Below, one piece after another: positions 1-8,173 of a stretch of DNA of 46,882 bases. Position numbers and translations under genes: made by a program. The stretch is from Euryarchaeota archaeon UBA495 (GTDB lineage: Archaea; Thermoplasmatota; Poseidoniia; Poseidoniales; Poseidoniaceae). Each line of letters opens with the position of its first letter. Within the stretch, counting starts at the first letter, position 1. The notes beneath the pieces were generated by a model. It was not told the origin of the DNA and searched no databases. It worked only from the letters and a program-made list of their open reading frames with translations. The stretch is taken from NCBI GenBank assembly GCA_002496845.1, contig DALQ01000005.1, forward strand, positions 1 to 46,882. Reading direction: 5' to 3'.

Positions 1-1415
1 AAGCCACCGCCTTCGGTGTTGTCCACAGTCGACCCTTCTGAAACGGCCTCGATAGGAACGGGCAGCACATAGACCACATCGGGTTCAGAGTCCGGACGAG
101 GCTCCTCAACGCGAAGCGTCATGTCGAGCAAGGACCCTACAGGCAAGGCCCACACCCCTGTGCACGTCACAGACCACAACGGAATTCCTCGATCGTCCAA
201 CAACGCAGGACCGCATGAACGCGTCCCTGACTCAACCATGGGCAAGCCGTCTCCGTCTTGCATCACGGAGGAGTACGTCACGTTGCTCAGATCATCACGG
301 TCCTCCACCGTCCATCGCACTTCGATCTGATTTTCGCCAAGCGAACGGACCCAATCGAGTCGAATGCTTCCGACGTCCTCGACCGGCTCCACGATCACCG
401 TGAGGGGCAAGTCGAGCACCTCGTCAGAGAATTGGAACCTGAGCATGGTGTCAAACCGGCCGTTGGCATGCTGCAGAGGGCGAACGGAGAGCGTGGTCCA
501 TTGATCGGTCACTTCGAGCACGAGCAGGGCCTCGGGCGCAGGAACGACGCTGACCACCGGAAGATCTCCGTCAGGGTCCCATGCGAGAAGCGACAAATCC
601 ACGTCGCTGACGGTGTCTTCAGCCAGCACGACCTCAAGGCTGGATTGGTTGAGTTGGGGTGCATCGTTGACGGGTTTCACGACCACGGTCACGTTCATGT
701 CCACGGGCGAGGTGGTCCCGTCCCCGACGATCAGAGGGACCACCACTGAGCCAGAAGCATTGGCCAGGGGAAGCACGCTCAGGTTCGAACCGACCACGGC
801 CACACGGACCGGACCGAGGTCCGTCCACAAACCTCCATCGACGGTGATCTGAAGCGGAACACCTTCAGGGTCCGTGGCGTACATGCTGACGTCCAGCGAC
901 TGCTCAGGACCGTCTTCGTCAAAGACCATGGTGGGTGGCGAAGCGAGCAGCTCAACGGGGTTGTCAACGTCTCCCATTCGGACCTGAACGGACACCTGCA
1001 GGGGAGACGTTTCACCGGCAGCAGATAGGCTGGCGTTGAGCAGGGCCCCACCAAGCCAATCCACGTCAGAAGCGTCCCGAATCTCGACCGCTGAGCCCTC
1101 CGGCAAGAGCGTCAGGTCGAATCGGCTGGCGTTGGCTCCTTCGAGCTGAACGCTGGTGAAGCGGACGTTCTGTCCGTCAGGATCCACCGCCAAGGCGTCG
1201 GCCTGAAGCGTAGCAGAACCGCCTTGCGGTACGATGACGGCGGGCACAGGGGCCAGCGATTCCAGCGGTCCATTCACGCGGGTCAGGCTCAGCGTTCGGG
1301 TGACAGGAGCGCCATCGATCATGGCACGCATGCTTGCTTCGAACAATCCTGGCTCAACATCCGTCACGTCCAGGCTGCAAGAGAACCAACCGGTCTCATT
1401 GACGATTCCTGTGGA
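1..1415 (-). pseudogene. Continuation of secreted hydrolase-like protein after in-frame TAG; cadherin/Ig-like stalk, 3' partial
   Basis: Reading the minus strand past the TAG at 1418-1416, the same frame stays open for about 471 codons to the left edge, so the coding sequence clearly continues. It has no start codon suited to independent translation near its beginning. The translation begins STGIVNETGWFSCSLDV, completing an Ig-like domain whose first Cys lies before the stop (MCWFEDGSS). It then holds at least two cadherin/Ig-like repeats with the usual linkers (VNDAP near 680, DPDGD, an EDT motif). Asp, Val and small residues are abundant, as in extracellular stalks. The sequence is cut off at base 1, so any C-terminal anchor lies outside. 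Either the gene is broken by one substitution, the TAG is a sequencing or assembly error, or it is read through. TAG ends three other genes here, which argues against general reassignment. Confidence 0.75.
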
Positions 1416-2606
1416 CTAGGATGAGCCGTCCTCAAACCAGCACATCACGTCTGCTGCACGTCCTTCTGCGAACCAATCGCTTCCGTCCCAAAGCCCGATT
1501 TGCCCTTCGAAAAGAAGGGTCCCACTCACGGCGGTACCTGACGCGTTTGTTGGCGATGTCACGTTCAATCTGAGCATCTCTGCAGCACGAAGATCCTCGT
1601 CGAGGTACGCGTCAGGATCGCTTAGCACGCTTGGGTCCAGCGGTCGGTTGAACGCCACTGAGAAGCCGTCATGGTCGCCGCGCGTGGTCAAGTCCAGCAA
1701 CGCCACAACGTGGTCTGCTGCAATCGAATGTTGTTCTTCTTGAGACATCGTCGCAGTGCCGTCGTTGCCATCGAACAGCCCTGTGCTGTCTTTCCATTGA
1801 TGGTGGTTGGCCCCTCGTACCGTCATGACGTGGAGACCAAGGTCCATGCCAGCATCAAGAAGGGGCAAAACATTGGATTCGACCGGAGCAACCGTGTCCA
1901 CAGAACCCGTGAGCAAGAGGCCGATGGAGGGCTCAGCGAACACGAGATCAAGGGCGTCCTCGGTGACGTCTCCGTCCTCGATCAGGCCACCGTCATCGCT
2001 GAGGCCCAATCCAAAGATGCCGCTTGGCGGGTCGAAGTTGGGGTCTTCTGGCCAGCTTCCAGCGACCTCCAAAGCTGCGGCTGCACCCTCGCCATGTCCG
2101 CCAATGGCCCATCGACTGTCCATGCTTCCGATGGCACCGGGGACACTGTCGTCGCCCTCGTTGACCTCGTACACGCGCTCCAAGGAGCGGGCGACATCGA
2201 CCGGTGCAGAAGTGAGCCCATCCACCACCGCCACGATGTAGCCCCGGGCGACCAACGTTTCACTGAACAACTCGTAGTCTCCGCTGCCTTCCCCGTCGGT
2301 CGGGATGAACAGCACCACAGGGAATTGGGCATTGCCAGCCATTTGGGTCTTGACGCCGTCTTCGATGGCAGGATAATGCAACTGCACATTGTCGCCAAAA
2401 CGGACGTCAAGTTCGACGGTCCCCATGGGGTAATCCGCCCCGGTATGAGGGGAGGTTGCGAAGTCTTTGGCCGGAGGCAGGGCCTGAGCTGCCGGCCCCA
2501 AGAGGAGCAGAACAAGGACGCCGAGCGCCATCGATGCCCGCATTGGTGTTTGGTTGGCCCATGTGATGTTGAATCTTGGCCCACTGTGCATCGGGTTATG
2601 CCTCAT
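1416..2606 (-). CDS. Secreted alpha/beta-hydrolase-fold protein lacking the nucleophile Ser (ends at in-frame TAG)
   Basis: The first 396 residues of a longer secreted protein. A signal peptide follows M22 (MRASMALGVLVLLLLG, cleavage near AQA-LPP), so translation may start at 2543 rather than 2606; the 2606 ATG overlaps the upstream aroE stop by 11 bases. Residues about 50-300 look like a dienelactone-hydrolase/PET-hydrolase type alpha/beta fold: strand VVLFIP, then GYIVAVVDG, the elbow, acid loop LLTGSVDTVAP and histidine loop GANHHQW. At the elbow, where active members have G-H-S-x-G, this protein reads G-H-G-E-G, so the catalytic Ser is Gly while the probable Asp and His remain. It is likely a pseudo-enzyme or binding domain. 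The C-terminal part (from about residue 310) begins an Ig-like domain cut by TAG at 1418-1416; the frame continues beyond. The fold call is by motif order only. Confidence 0.8.
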   Translation of the reverse strand: MRHNPMHSGPRFNITWANQTPMRASMALGVLVLLLLGPAAQALPPAKDFATSPHTGADYPMGTVELDVRFGDNVQLHYPAIEDGVKTQMAGNAQFPVVLFIPTDGEGSGDYELFSETLVARGYIVAVVDGLTSAPVDVARSLERVYEVNEGDDSVPGAIGSMDSRWAIGGHGEGAAAALEVAGSWPEDPNFDPPSGIFGLGLSDDGGLIEDGDVTEDALDLVFAEPSIGLLLTGSVDTVAPVESNVLPLLDAGMDLGLHVMTVRGANHHQWKDSTGLFDGNDGTATMSQEEQHSIAADHVVALLDLTTRGDHDGFSVAFNRPLDPSVLSDPDAYLDEDLRAAEMLRLNVTSPTNASGTAVSGTLLFEGQIGLWDGSDWFAEGRAADVMCWFEDGSS

Positions 2607-3486
2607 CCATCATGGCCTCAACCGCCAACAAATCGGCCATGAGATCTGTGATGCTTGGAAGCACGTCACGCAACTCGGGCGCCCACAAGGACCGCCACGC
2701 TTCAAGATGCTGAGCAACGAGCATCCAACGTCCATCAAGCACGTTGCCACTCAGGGCCCCGTCGTGACGAACAACTTCGCCTTGGTACCGAGGGACAAGG
2801 TGCTTTTCGGCACCCAAATCGTCCGAACCACCGTCAAAATCAATCCCCAACACGGCAGGAACCTCTGCCCCGACAAGGATGGCCTGTTCTGGCCGAGGTG
2901 AGAGGGGCCTGCGGCCTTCGAGAAGGTGCAGACGGCCTCCTGCCTTGACCCAGGCATGAGCGGTGGAGCGTGCTGCACCTCCACCGCCACGCATTCGCAA
3001 CACGGCACCTCCGTCAGGTGGGGATCCTGCCAAACGGGCCACGGCCACGACGCCAGCCCCGTCCGTGCCCGCGGAATGGATGCCATGTTCATCGATGCGG
3101 ATGGCGTTCACCGAACGCAGGCCTTGGGCACCATCGGTGCAACGCCATGAACCGATCTGATGCTTGAGCGGCGAAGTCAAACTGAGCCAATGCCCCGAAG
3201 CCTTCGTGAAACGAGGTGGATCAGGGGCGTGAGCCTTCGGCGCCGTGCGAAGCCGCGCCTTGATCTGCAGGCGCATGCGTTCGGCCTCTGCCGCCTCAGG
3301 GAAAGCGCCGATGGCAGCGATGGCAGCGTCAACATCAACGGCATCGATGCGGAGGGCTTGCGTGGTCTCCAACGAGAGGCCGCTCACTCCCGCCTCCTCA
3401 AGGCGACCGACCGTGATCAGCATGAGCAACGGCGAACATGAAGACTCCACCGGATGGCCGGCGACCGCATGCACCAGAGGAGCCAC
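2596..3486 (-). CDS. aroE: Divergent shikimate dehydrogenase
   Basis: Likely reduces 3-dehydroshikimate to shikimate with NADPH in aromatic amino-acid synthesis. Family features appear in order: N-terminal substrate motif GHPVESSCSP (S16 and S18 matching the S-x-S of AroE), LTSPLKH with the catalytic Lys at 108, N127, GTDGAG with the catalytic Asp at 142, and a Rossmann glycine motif RGGGGAARS around 166-174 followed by an LLEGRR nucleotide-specificity loop. A conserved-type Gln (VAQHLEAW) lies near the C-terminus. Length 296 is slightly above the usual 270-290. The spacing between S-x-S and Lys is about 40 residues longer than in Escherichia coli AroE, so the N-terminal domain is altered. 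Start is GTG at 3486 with GGAG about 10 nt upstream. The stop overlaps the next gene by 11 bases, suggesting cotranscription. Confidence 0.78.
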   Translation of the reverse strand: MAPLVHAVAGHPVESSCSPLLMLITVGRLEEAGVSGLSLETTQALRIDAVDVDAAIAAIGAFPEAAEAERMRLQIKARLRTAPKAHAPDPPRFTKASGHWLSLTSPLKHQIGSWRCTDGAQGLRSVNAIRIDEHGIHSAGTDGAGVVAVARLAGSPPDGGAVLRMRGGGGAARSTAHAWVKAGGRLHLLEGRRPLSPRPEQAILVGAEVPAVLGIDFDGGSDDLGAEKHLVPRYQGEVVRHDGALSGNVLDGRWMLVAQHLEAWRSLWAPELRDVLPSITDLMADLLAVEAMMDEA

Positions 3487-3572
3487 GTTCCGTCCACTCC
3501 TGAGACCCGCTTGAGGCTGTGGGCGACGAGAATCGGCAAATCATTCAAATTGGACCAACGCCAGAGCGGGTC

Positions 3573-3977
3573 ATGAACCCAGCCGCGGCTGCGACCATGA
3601 AAGCCCGCAACGAAGGTTCCGGCTTGTTTGGATTCTTGACCGCATTGGTGACGTTGTACTACACCTCGGTCATGATGGAAAATCTTGAGGTCGCTCTCGG
3701 CGCTTATGTTGGCCCCAGCATGGCGATCATCCTTGTGACGATTTTCGCCCTCTTCTACCAGCAACGGCGGAGCGTCAAGGAGTTCGAGCAAGGTGGCAAC
3801 TACACCAAGATCGAACAGACCGTCACCGAACTGCTGCCAGATGGCAATCGGGTTGAAGTTCCCTCCTCCGAAGGAGAAGGCAGGTTCAACATTCGTTCAA
3901 TGGCCTTCGTGTACCTCATCTACGTCTTTTTGATTGGGACCACGGAAATCGTCGGCGTCGGACTCCTCGGCAACTGA
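3573..3977 (+). CDS. Small membrane protein of unknown function, first gene of flotillin cluster
   Basis: 134 residues from ATG 3573; an in-frame GTG at 3519 would add 18 residues. I prefer the ATG because an A/T-rich stretch (TTCAAAT, 3544-3550) lies about 25 nt upstream, the leaderless spacing seen at other genes here. Hydrophobic segments lie near residues 18-36 (GLFGFLTALVTLYYTSVMM), 46-62 (GPSMAIILVTIFALFY) and 111-132. Between the second and third is a soluble, charged stretch of about 45 residues. No domain is recognised. It is followed 9 bp later by another small membrane gene, then an NfeD-like gene and a flotillin, all on the same strand, so it probably belongs to the same membrane-organising cluster. 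Confidence 0.75.
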   Translation: MNPAAAATMKARNEGSGLFGFLTALVTLYYTSVMMENLEVALGAYVGPSMAIILVTIFALFYQQRRSVKEFEQGGNYTKIEQTVTELLPDGNRVEVPSSEGEGRFNIRSMAFVYLIYVFLIGTTEIVGVGLLGN

Positions 3978-3986
3978 GGACCGGCC

Positions 3987-4241
3987 ATGCCTGCAGACAG
4001 CCCGGCGTGGCAAGCGCTGGCCCGACAACAACAGATGGCCGAGCTGGCTCCTCTTTACGCCGTGCTGCGCCGCGGCATCTTACCGATGGCGTTGGTTGTC
4101 ATCGGCATGGCCACATGGGCGCTGGGCGCACCCGACTGGGTGATTGGCGTGGCCGTTGGTGGATCGCTTGGACCACTCTTCGCCTTGGAGCGCTACCTCT
4201 TCGTTCGTTGGGTTCTCAAACAACGCGAGCGGGAATCTTGA
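3987..4241 (+). CDS. Small two-helix membrane protein, flotillin cluster
   Basis: 84 residues. GAGG lies 6 nt ahead of the ATG. A charged amphipathic N-terminus (WQALARQQQMAEL) precedes two hydrophobic segments, about residues 30-46 (GILPMALVVIGMATWAL) and 50-70 (WVIGVAVGGSLGPLFALERY), and the protein ends in a basic tail (VRWVLKQRERES). I see no enzyme motif. Spacing is 9 bp after the upstream gene and 25 bp before the NfeD-like gene, so cotranscription is likely. It could be a small accessory subunit for the NfeD/flotillin pair; that rests on position only. Confidence 0.72.
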   Translation: MPADSPAWQALARQQQMAELAPLYAVLRRGILPMALVVIGMATWALGAPDWVIGVAVGGSLGPLFALERYLFVRWVLKQRERES

Positions 4242-4266
4242 AGACACGTGGCGGTGAACGCCGTCC

Positions 4267-4881
4267 ATGGAGATTAGCATCCCGGGCTTTCTTGACTTCC
4301 TCGGACTTGGCTCCATCAGCGGCATCGACATCCTGTTTGCGAGCATGGCGCTCATCGGAACCGGGCTGTTCGTGCTCTACTTCATCCTCCTGATCATTGG
4401 AGGATTTGCCGACGGCGTGCTTGAAGGAGCCTTCAACATTGATTTGGACATGGATGCGGGATTCGCCTTCGAACTCTTGACCCTCCAAGGCATTCTTTCC
4501 TTCGTCATGATGTTCGGCATCTTTGGACTGGCCGTCAACCAAGCCAACGACAACACCCTCATGGCCATCGGGGCAGGTACCGTGGCAGGTCTGATTTCGA
4601 TGTACATCATGGGCAAGGTCTACCACCTCTTCCGCGGGCTTGAATCCGAAGGAAACGTGGACCACGCGAACGCCATCGGAGCCCGTGGTGAAGTCTACAT
4701 GAACATCCCCGCCAACGGTTCTGGCCAGGTCCAAGTGACGTACCAAAACGCACTCCGCACCATGGCTGCACGGAGCAAGAACGACGCAATGGAAATTCCA
4801 TCTGGCACCCTCATTCGTGTCGTGGATCATCTCGGAGCCATGCTCATCGTCGAACCGCTCGACTTCACAAGCGAGGAATGA
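4267..4881 (+). CDS. NfeD/YqiJ-like membrane protein, flotillin partner
   Basis: 204 residues. Three hydrophobic segments lie at about 20-47 (IDILFASMALIGTGLFVLYF), 75-92 and 97-116. A soluble C-terminal domain of about 70 residues follows, rich in beta-prone sequence and containing GARGEVYMNIP and GTLIRVVDHLGAMLIVEPL, which fits the OB-fold of NfeD/YqiJ proteins. These proteins are usually encoded next to an SPFH/flotillin gene, as here (flotillin ATG 60 bp downstream). In Escherichia coli the equivalent pair is YqiJ-YqiK. A GGTGA ribosome-binding site lies 9 nt before the ATG. NfeD proteins are thought to work with flotillin-like proteins in membrane microdomain organisation; no protease motif is visible here, so this is the short, protease-free type. 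Confidence 0.78.
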   Translation: MEISIPGFLDFLGLGSISGIDILFASMALIGTGLFVLYFILLIIGGFADGVLEGAFNIDLDMDAGFAFELLTLQGILSFVMMFGIFGLAVNQANDNTLMAIGAGTVAGLISMYIMGKVYHLFRGLESEGNVDHANAIGARGEVYMNIPANGSGQVQVTYQNALRTMAARSKNDAMEIPSGTLIRVVDHLGAMLIVEPLDFTSEE

Positions 4882-4907
4882 GCACCTCCTTCGTCAGGAG
4901 TCAAGGT

Positions 4908-4914
4908 GATATAA
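4908..4914 (+). promoter_or_regulatory. TATA-like element upstream of flotillin
   Basis: TGATATA/AAC sits in the 60-bp gap after the NfeD-like stop, centred about 31 nt before the flotillin ATG at 4942. This would give a transcript starting at or a few bases before the ATG. It suggests that flotillin has its own promoter besides any read-through from the cluster. Confidence 0.45.
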
Positions 4915-4941
4915 CCCGCCTTGGATGGACACGCGAGTAGC

Positions 4942-6366
4942 ATGGCCGATGAAGCAGAAACTGGGTCTAACGTTGCGGCCGCCCTTGGCACCTTGGGCGT
5001 CTTTCTCTTGATCGCCGCAGTGGCGGGCGTCGTCATCCTGTACGCGTTCCGCTACAAGATTGCACCCTCCGACAAGATCCTGGTCATCTACGGTTCCGGA
5101 CCCGGCCTCAAGGGCAAGACGGCGGACACCGTGCACGGTGGTGGCCGCTTGGTCATCCCGCTCATTCAGCACTACGCGTACCTGGACCTGAAGCCGTTGA
5201 CCATCATCATCGACCTTCGCCACGCCCTCTCGATGCAGAACATCCGCATCAACGTCCCCTCGACGTTCACCATTGGTGTGTCCACCGAGCCGCGGATCAT
5301 GACCAACGCTGCTGAGCGTTTGCTTGGCCTGACCCCGCAAGCCATCGAAGACATGGCCAAGGAGATCATCTTTGGTCAACTTCGTCTCACCGTGGCTTCG
5401 TTGACCATTGAGCAAATCAACCAGGACCGCGAGGCTTTCCTCTCTCTCGTGTCCAAGAACGTCGATGCTGAGCTGCACAAGATCGGTCTCTACCTGATCA
5501 ACGTGAACATCACCGACATCACCGACGAATCGAACTACATCGAGAACATCGGCCGCAAGGCGGCTGCTGAAGCCAACAACAAGGCGCTCATCGACGTGGC
5601 GAACTCAGACCGTGAGGGTGCCATCGGTGTGGCTGCTGCCAACCGAGACCGCCAGATCGAGGTGGCCCGAAACGAGGCAGCGTCCGCCAAGGGTCAGAAG
5701 CAAGCAGAAGCGGACAAGCGTGTGTTCATTCAGCAACAGGAAGCCACGGCCGTGGAGGGTGAGAACGTCGCCCGAGCAGACATCGCCAGGACCAACGCCG
5801 ACCTCGCCGAGCGCGAGGCCGAAGCCCTCCAGCGTTCCGAGGTTGCTCGCAGGCAAGCTCAGGCAGAAATCGAGCGTGCCCAATACACCCTCGAGTCCGA
5901 GCGCCTCCGTGCCGAGGAAATCGCACGTGAGGAAGTTGCCAAGTCTCAGATCGAGATTGCCGCAGAAGCCGAGGCAGAGCGCCAACGCCGCATCGCTCGT
6001 GGTGCAGCAGACGCCACGCTCGCTCGCTTCCAAGCAGAGGCAGAGGGTGTCCAAGCCGTTCTCGAAGCCAAGGCTGCGGGTTACCGTAACCTCGTGGAGA
6101 GCGCTGGCGGTGACGCCCGTGCCGCCGCAACGCTGCTCATGGTCGAGAAGATGGAAGCCATTGTCGAGAAGCAAGTGGAGGCCATCTCCAACCTCACCAT
6201 CGACAAGATCACCGTCTGGGATTCCGGTGGCAACGGTGGCGAAGGATCGAGCACCTCGAACTTCGTCTCGAGCCTCATCAAGAGCCTCCCGCCGGTCCAC
6301 GACGTGGCTGCGATGGCAGGTGTGGAACTCCCCGACTACCTCGGCTCCATCGGAACCGAGGACTGA
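4942..6366 (+). CDS. Flotillin (SPFH domain, YqiK-type)
   Basis: 474 residues from ATG 4942; an in-frame TTG at 4921 would add seven residues but leaves no room for the promoter. An N-terminal membrane segment (about residues 12-34, LGTLGVFLLIAAVAGVVILY) is followed by the SPFH/band-7 domain (about 40-215). Family features there include GGGRLVIPLIQ and the stretch after DLRHALSMQNIRINVPSTFTI. From about 215 to 420 comes a long Ala/Glu/Arg-rich coiled coil with the typical EAxAERQRR repeats (AAEAEAERQRRIARGAADA), then a Gly/Ser-rich C-terminus. Flotillins oligomerise through these regions and scaffold membrane microdomains. The protein is probably membrane-bound with most of its mass on the cytoplasmic side, and it pairs with the NfeD-like protein encoded immediately upstream. 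Confidence 0.92.
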   Translation: MADEAETGSNVAAALGTLGVFLLIAAVAGVVILYAFRYKIAPSDKILVIYGSGPGLKGKTADTVHGGGRLVIPLIQHYAYLDLKPLTIIIDLRHALSMQNIRINVPSTFTIGVSTEPRIMTNAAERLLGLTPQAIEDMAKEIIFGQLRLTVASLTIEQINQDREAFLSLVSKNVDAELHKIGLYLINVNITDITDESNYIENIGRKAAAEANNKALIDVANSDREGAIGVAAANRDRQIEVARNEAASAKGQKQAEADKRVFIQQQEATAVEGENVARADIARTNADLAEREAEALQRSEVARRQAQAEIERAQYTLESERLRAEEIAREEVAKSQIEIAAEAEAERQRRIARGAADATLARFQAEAEGVQAVLEAKAAGYRNLVESAGGDARAAATLLMVEKMEAIVEKQVEAISNLTIDKITVWDSGGNGGEGSSTSNFVSSLIKSLPPVHDVAAMAGVELPDYLGSIGTED

Positions 6367-6421
6367 CGGCGGTCTCACGGCCCCCTCCAGAACGCGAGGC
6401 TGGGCCGCTGCAAGGCGGCGC

Positions 6422-6453
6422 ATTGATAGCCCATCATCGAGGGCTAAGCCCTC
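6422..6453 (+). promoter_or_regulatory. TATA-like element and inverted repeat ahead of fhs
   Basis: ATTGATAG (6422-6429) is centred about 28 nt before the fhs ATG, matching leaderless spacing. Between it and the ATG is a perfect inverted repeat, GAGGGC-TAA-GCCCTC (6439-6453), whose last base touches the start codon. No Shine-Dalgarno sequence is present. If transcription starts at or near the ATG, the repeat is mostly DNA-level and would suit a repressor operator rather than an RNA hairpin. Function is inferred. Confidence 0.4.
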
Positions 6454-8169
6454 ATGCCCTCCGATTTGGAAATTGCCCGCGAAGCGACGCTCGAAGACAT
6501 CGCTGCAGTTGCGTGGAAGCTGGCCCTCCCTGCAGATGGGCTGCATTCCCACGGAAAGCACATCGCCAAAGTCACCTGGCCGTGCATTCAGGAACACCTT
6601 GATCGTCCACAAGGAAGCCTCATCCTCGTCACATCGGTGAATCCGACGCCCTTCGGCGAAGGGAAAACCGTGACGACAATCGGCCTTACTCAGGCGCTGA
6701 ACCGCATCGGTCGTTCTGCGACATGCGTGGTTCGTGAACCCTCAATGGGGCCCGTGTTTGGCATCAAAGGAGGAGCAGCAGGTGGCGGGCGGTCCCAAGT
6801 GCTCCCCATGGAGCAGATCAATCTCCACTTCACAGGGGACCTTCATGCCGTCACATCAGCGCACAACCTGCTTTCATCGCTGATTGACAACCACATCAAG
6901 CACGGCAATGACAAGCGGTTGGACGCCACCAGAATCGGATGGCCTCGCGTGGTCGACCTCAACGACCGAGCATTGCGCGAAGTGGTGCTTGGCCTCGGAG
7001 GGCCTGCCAACGGTCACGTTCGACAAGACCGGTTCGACATCACCGCAGCAAGCGAAGTGATGGCCATCTTGGTGCTCGCCCGCGATTACAAAGATCTGCG
7101 TTCCCGCTTGGGCGAGATCATCGTGGGCCCAGACATCGATGGAAACCCTGTCAGAGCAGACGACCTTGACGCTGCAGGCGCCATGGCCCTGCTCCTGAGG
7201 GACGCTTTCCTGCCCAATTTGGTTCAAACCCTTGAGGGCGATCCTGCCTTCATTCATGGTGGGCCTTTCGCCAACATCGCGCATGGAAACTCATCGGTCA
7301 TTGGCGACCGCATTGCCCTTTCATGTGCGGATTATGTGGTCACTGAAGCAGGATTTGGTTCCGACATGGGCGCTGAGAAATTCATGCACATCAAGGCACC
7401 CGTGGGACAGAAAGCACCCGATTGCGTGGTCATGAACGTCACCGTCCGTTCCATGAAACTCCATGGAGGAGCCTTCGGAGATCGGGCCGGTCGTCGCCCA
7501 AGCCGAGAGGAATTGGAAGCCGAGAACGTTGAGGCCATGCTCGCTGGGGCAAGGACCAACCTTGACCGCCACATTTCGAACATGGCCGGTTTCGGCATGC
7601 CCGTCATCGTCTCCATCAATCGCTTTGCGAGCGACACCGACGCGGAATTGGCCGCGTTGGCTGATGCTGCCCGTGCAAGCGGAGCACACGACGTTTGCTT
7701 GACGGAAGTGCATGCACGAGGTGGTGAAGGTGGAGCGCCTTTGGCAAAAGCCGTGGTCCGTGCTGTTCAGGACCATGTGGCGGCAGGTCGCCCATTCACG
7801 CCCTTGTTCATGCCGGATGCACCCGTGATGGACAAGGTGGAAAGCATTGCAAAGCGGTTGTACGGAGCAGGTGAAGTCTCCGTGACTCCGGCCGCCATGA
7901 AGCAACTCGAACGGTTCAAGGCATGGGGATACGGACACTTGCCGGTCTGCATGGCCAAAACCCAGTACAGTTTCAGCCACGACGCTGGCGGCCTTGGCGC
8001 ACCCTCAGGATTCACCTTACCTGTTCGCGAATTCCGCCTCAACGCAGGGGCGGGTTTCATCGTCGCCATCCTCGGCAACATGATGACCATGCCAGGATTG
8101 CCCAAGCGACCGGCTGCAGCTGACATGGACATGGATGAACAGGGCATGCTCAAGGGCGTTTTCGGGTGA
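6454..8169 (+). CDS. fhs: Formate-tetrahydrofolate ligase
   Basis: Activates formate with ATP onto tetrahydrofolate to give 10-formyl-THF, feeding purine, formyl-methionine and one-carbon metabolism. It has 571 residues against about 556 for bacterial enzymes, and is full length. The N-terminus MPSDLEIAREATL matches the family start, supporting ATG 6454. The nucleotide-binding loop NPTPFGEGKTVT is at about 67-78, followed by REPSMGPVFGIKGGAAGGG and the GSDMGAEKFMHIK motif, both family hallmarks. Cytoplasmic. The gene follows flotillin by 87 bp and its stop is 4 bp before the Pelota ATG. This enzyme is uncommon in archaea, many of which use tetrahydromethanopterin; it implies folate-type one-carbon chemistry and probably an ancient bacterial origin. 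Confidence 0.96.
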   Translation: MPSDLEIAREATLEDIAAVAWKLALPADGLHSHGKHIAKVTWPCIQEHLDRPQGSLILVTSVNPTPFGEGKTVTTIGLTQALNRIGRSATCVVREPSMGPVFGIKGGAAGGGRSQVLPMEQINLHFTGDLHAVTSAHNLLSSLIDNHIKHGNDKRLDATRIGWPRVVDLNDRALREVVLGLGGPANGHVRQDRFDITAASEVMAILVLARDYKDLRSRLGEIIVGPDIDGNPVRADDLDAAGAMALLLRDAFLPNLVQTLEGDPAFIHGGPFANIAHGNSSVIGDRIALSCADYVVTEAGFGSDMGAEKFMHIKAPVGQKAPDCVVMNVTVRSMKLHGGAFGDRAGRRPSREELEAENVEAMLAGARTNLDRHISNMAGFGMPVIVSINRFASDTDAELAALADAARASGAHDVCLTEVHARGGEGGAPLAKAVVRAVQDHVAAGRPFTPLFMPDAPVMDKVESIAKRLYGAGEVSVTPAAMKQLERFKAWGYGHLPVCMAKTQYSFSHDAGGLGAPSGFTLPVREFRLNAGAGFIVAILGNMMTMPGLPKRPAAADMDMDEQGMLKGVFG

Positions 8170-8173
8170 TGAC

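Noticed and set aside
1416..1418. TAG as pyrrolysine or genome-wide reassigned codon
   Set aside because: TAG ends pelA, nob1 and the esterase in this window, and no suppressor tRNA or pyl gene is present here. Local readthrough or error remains possible.
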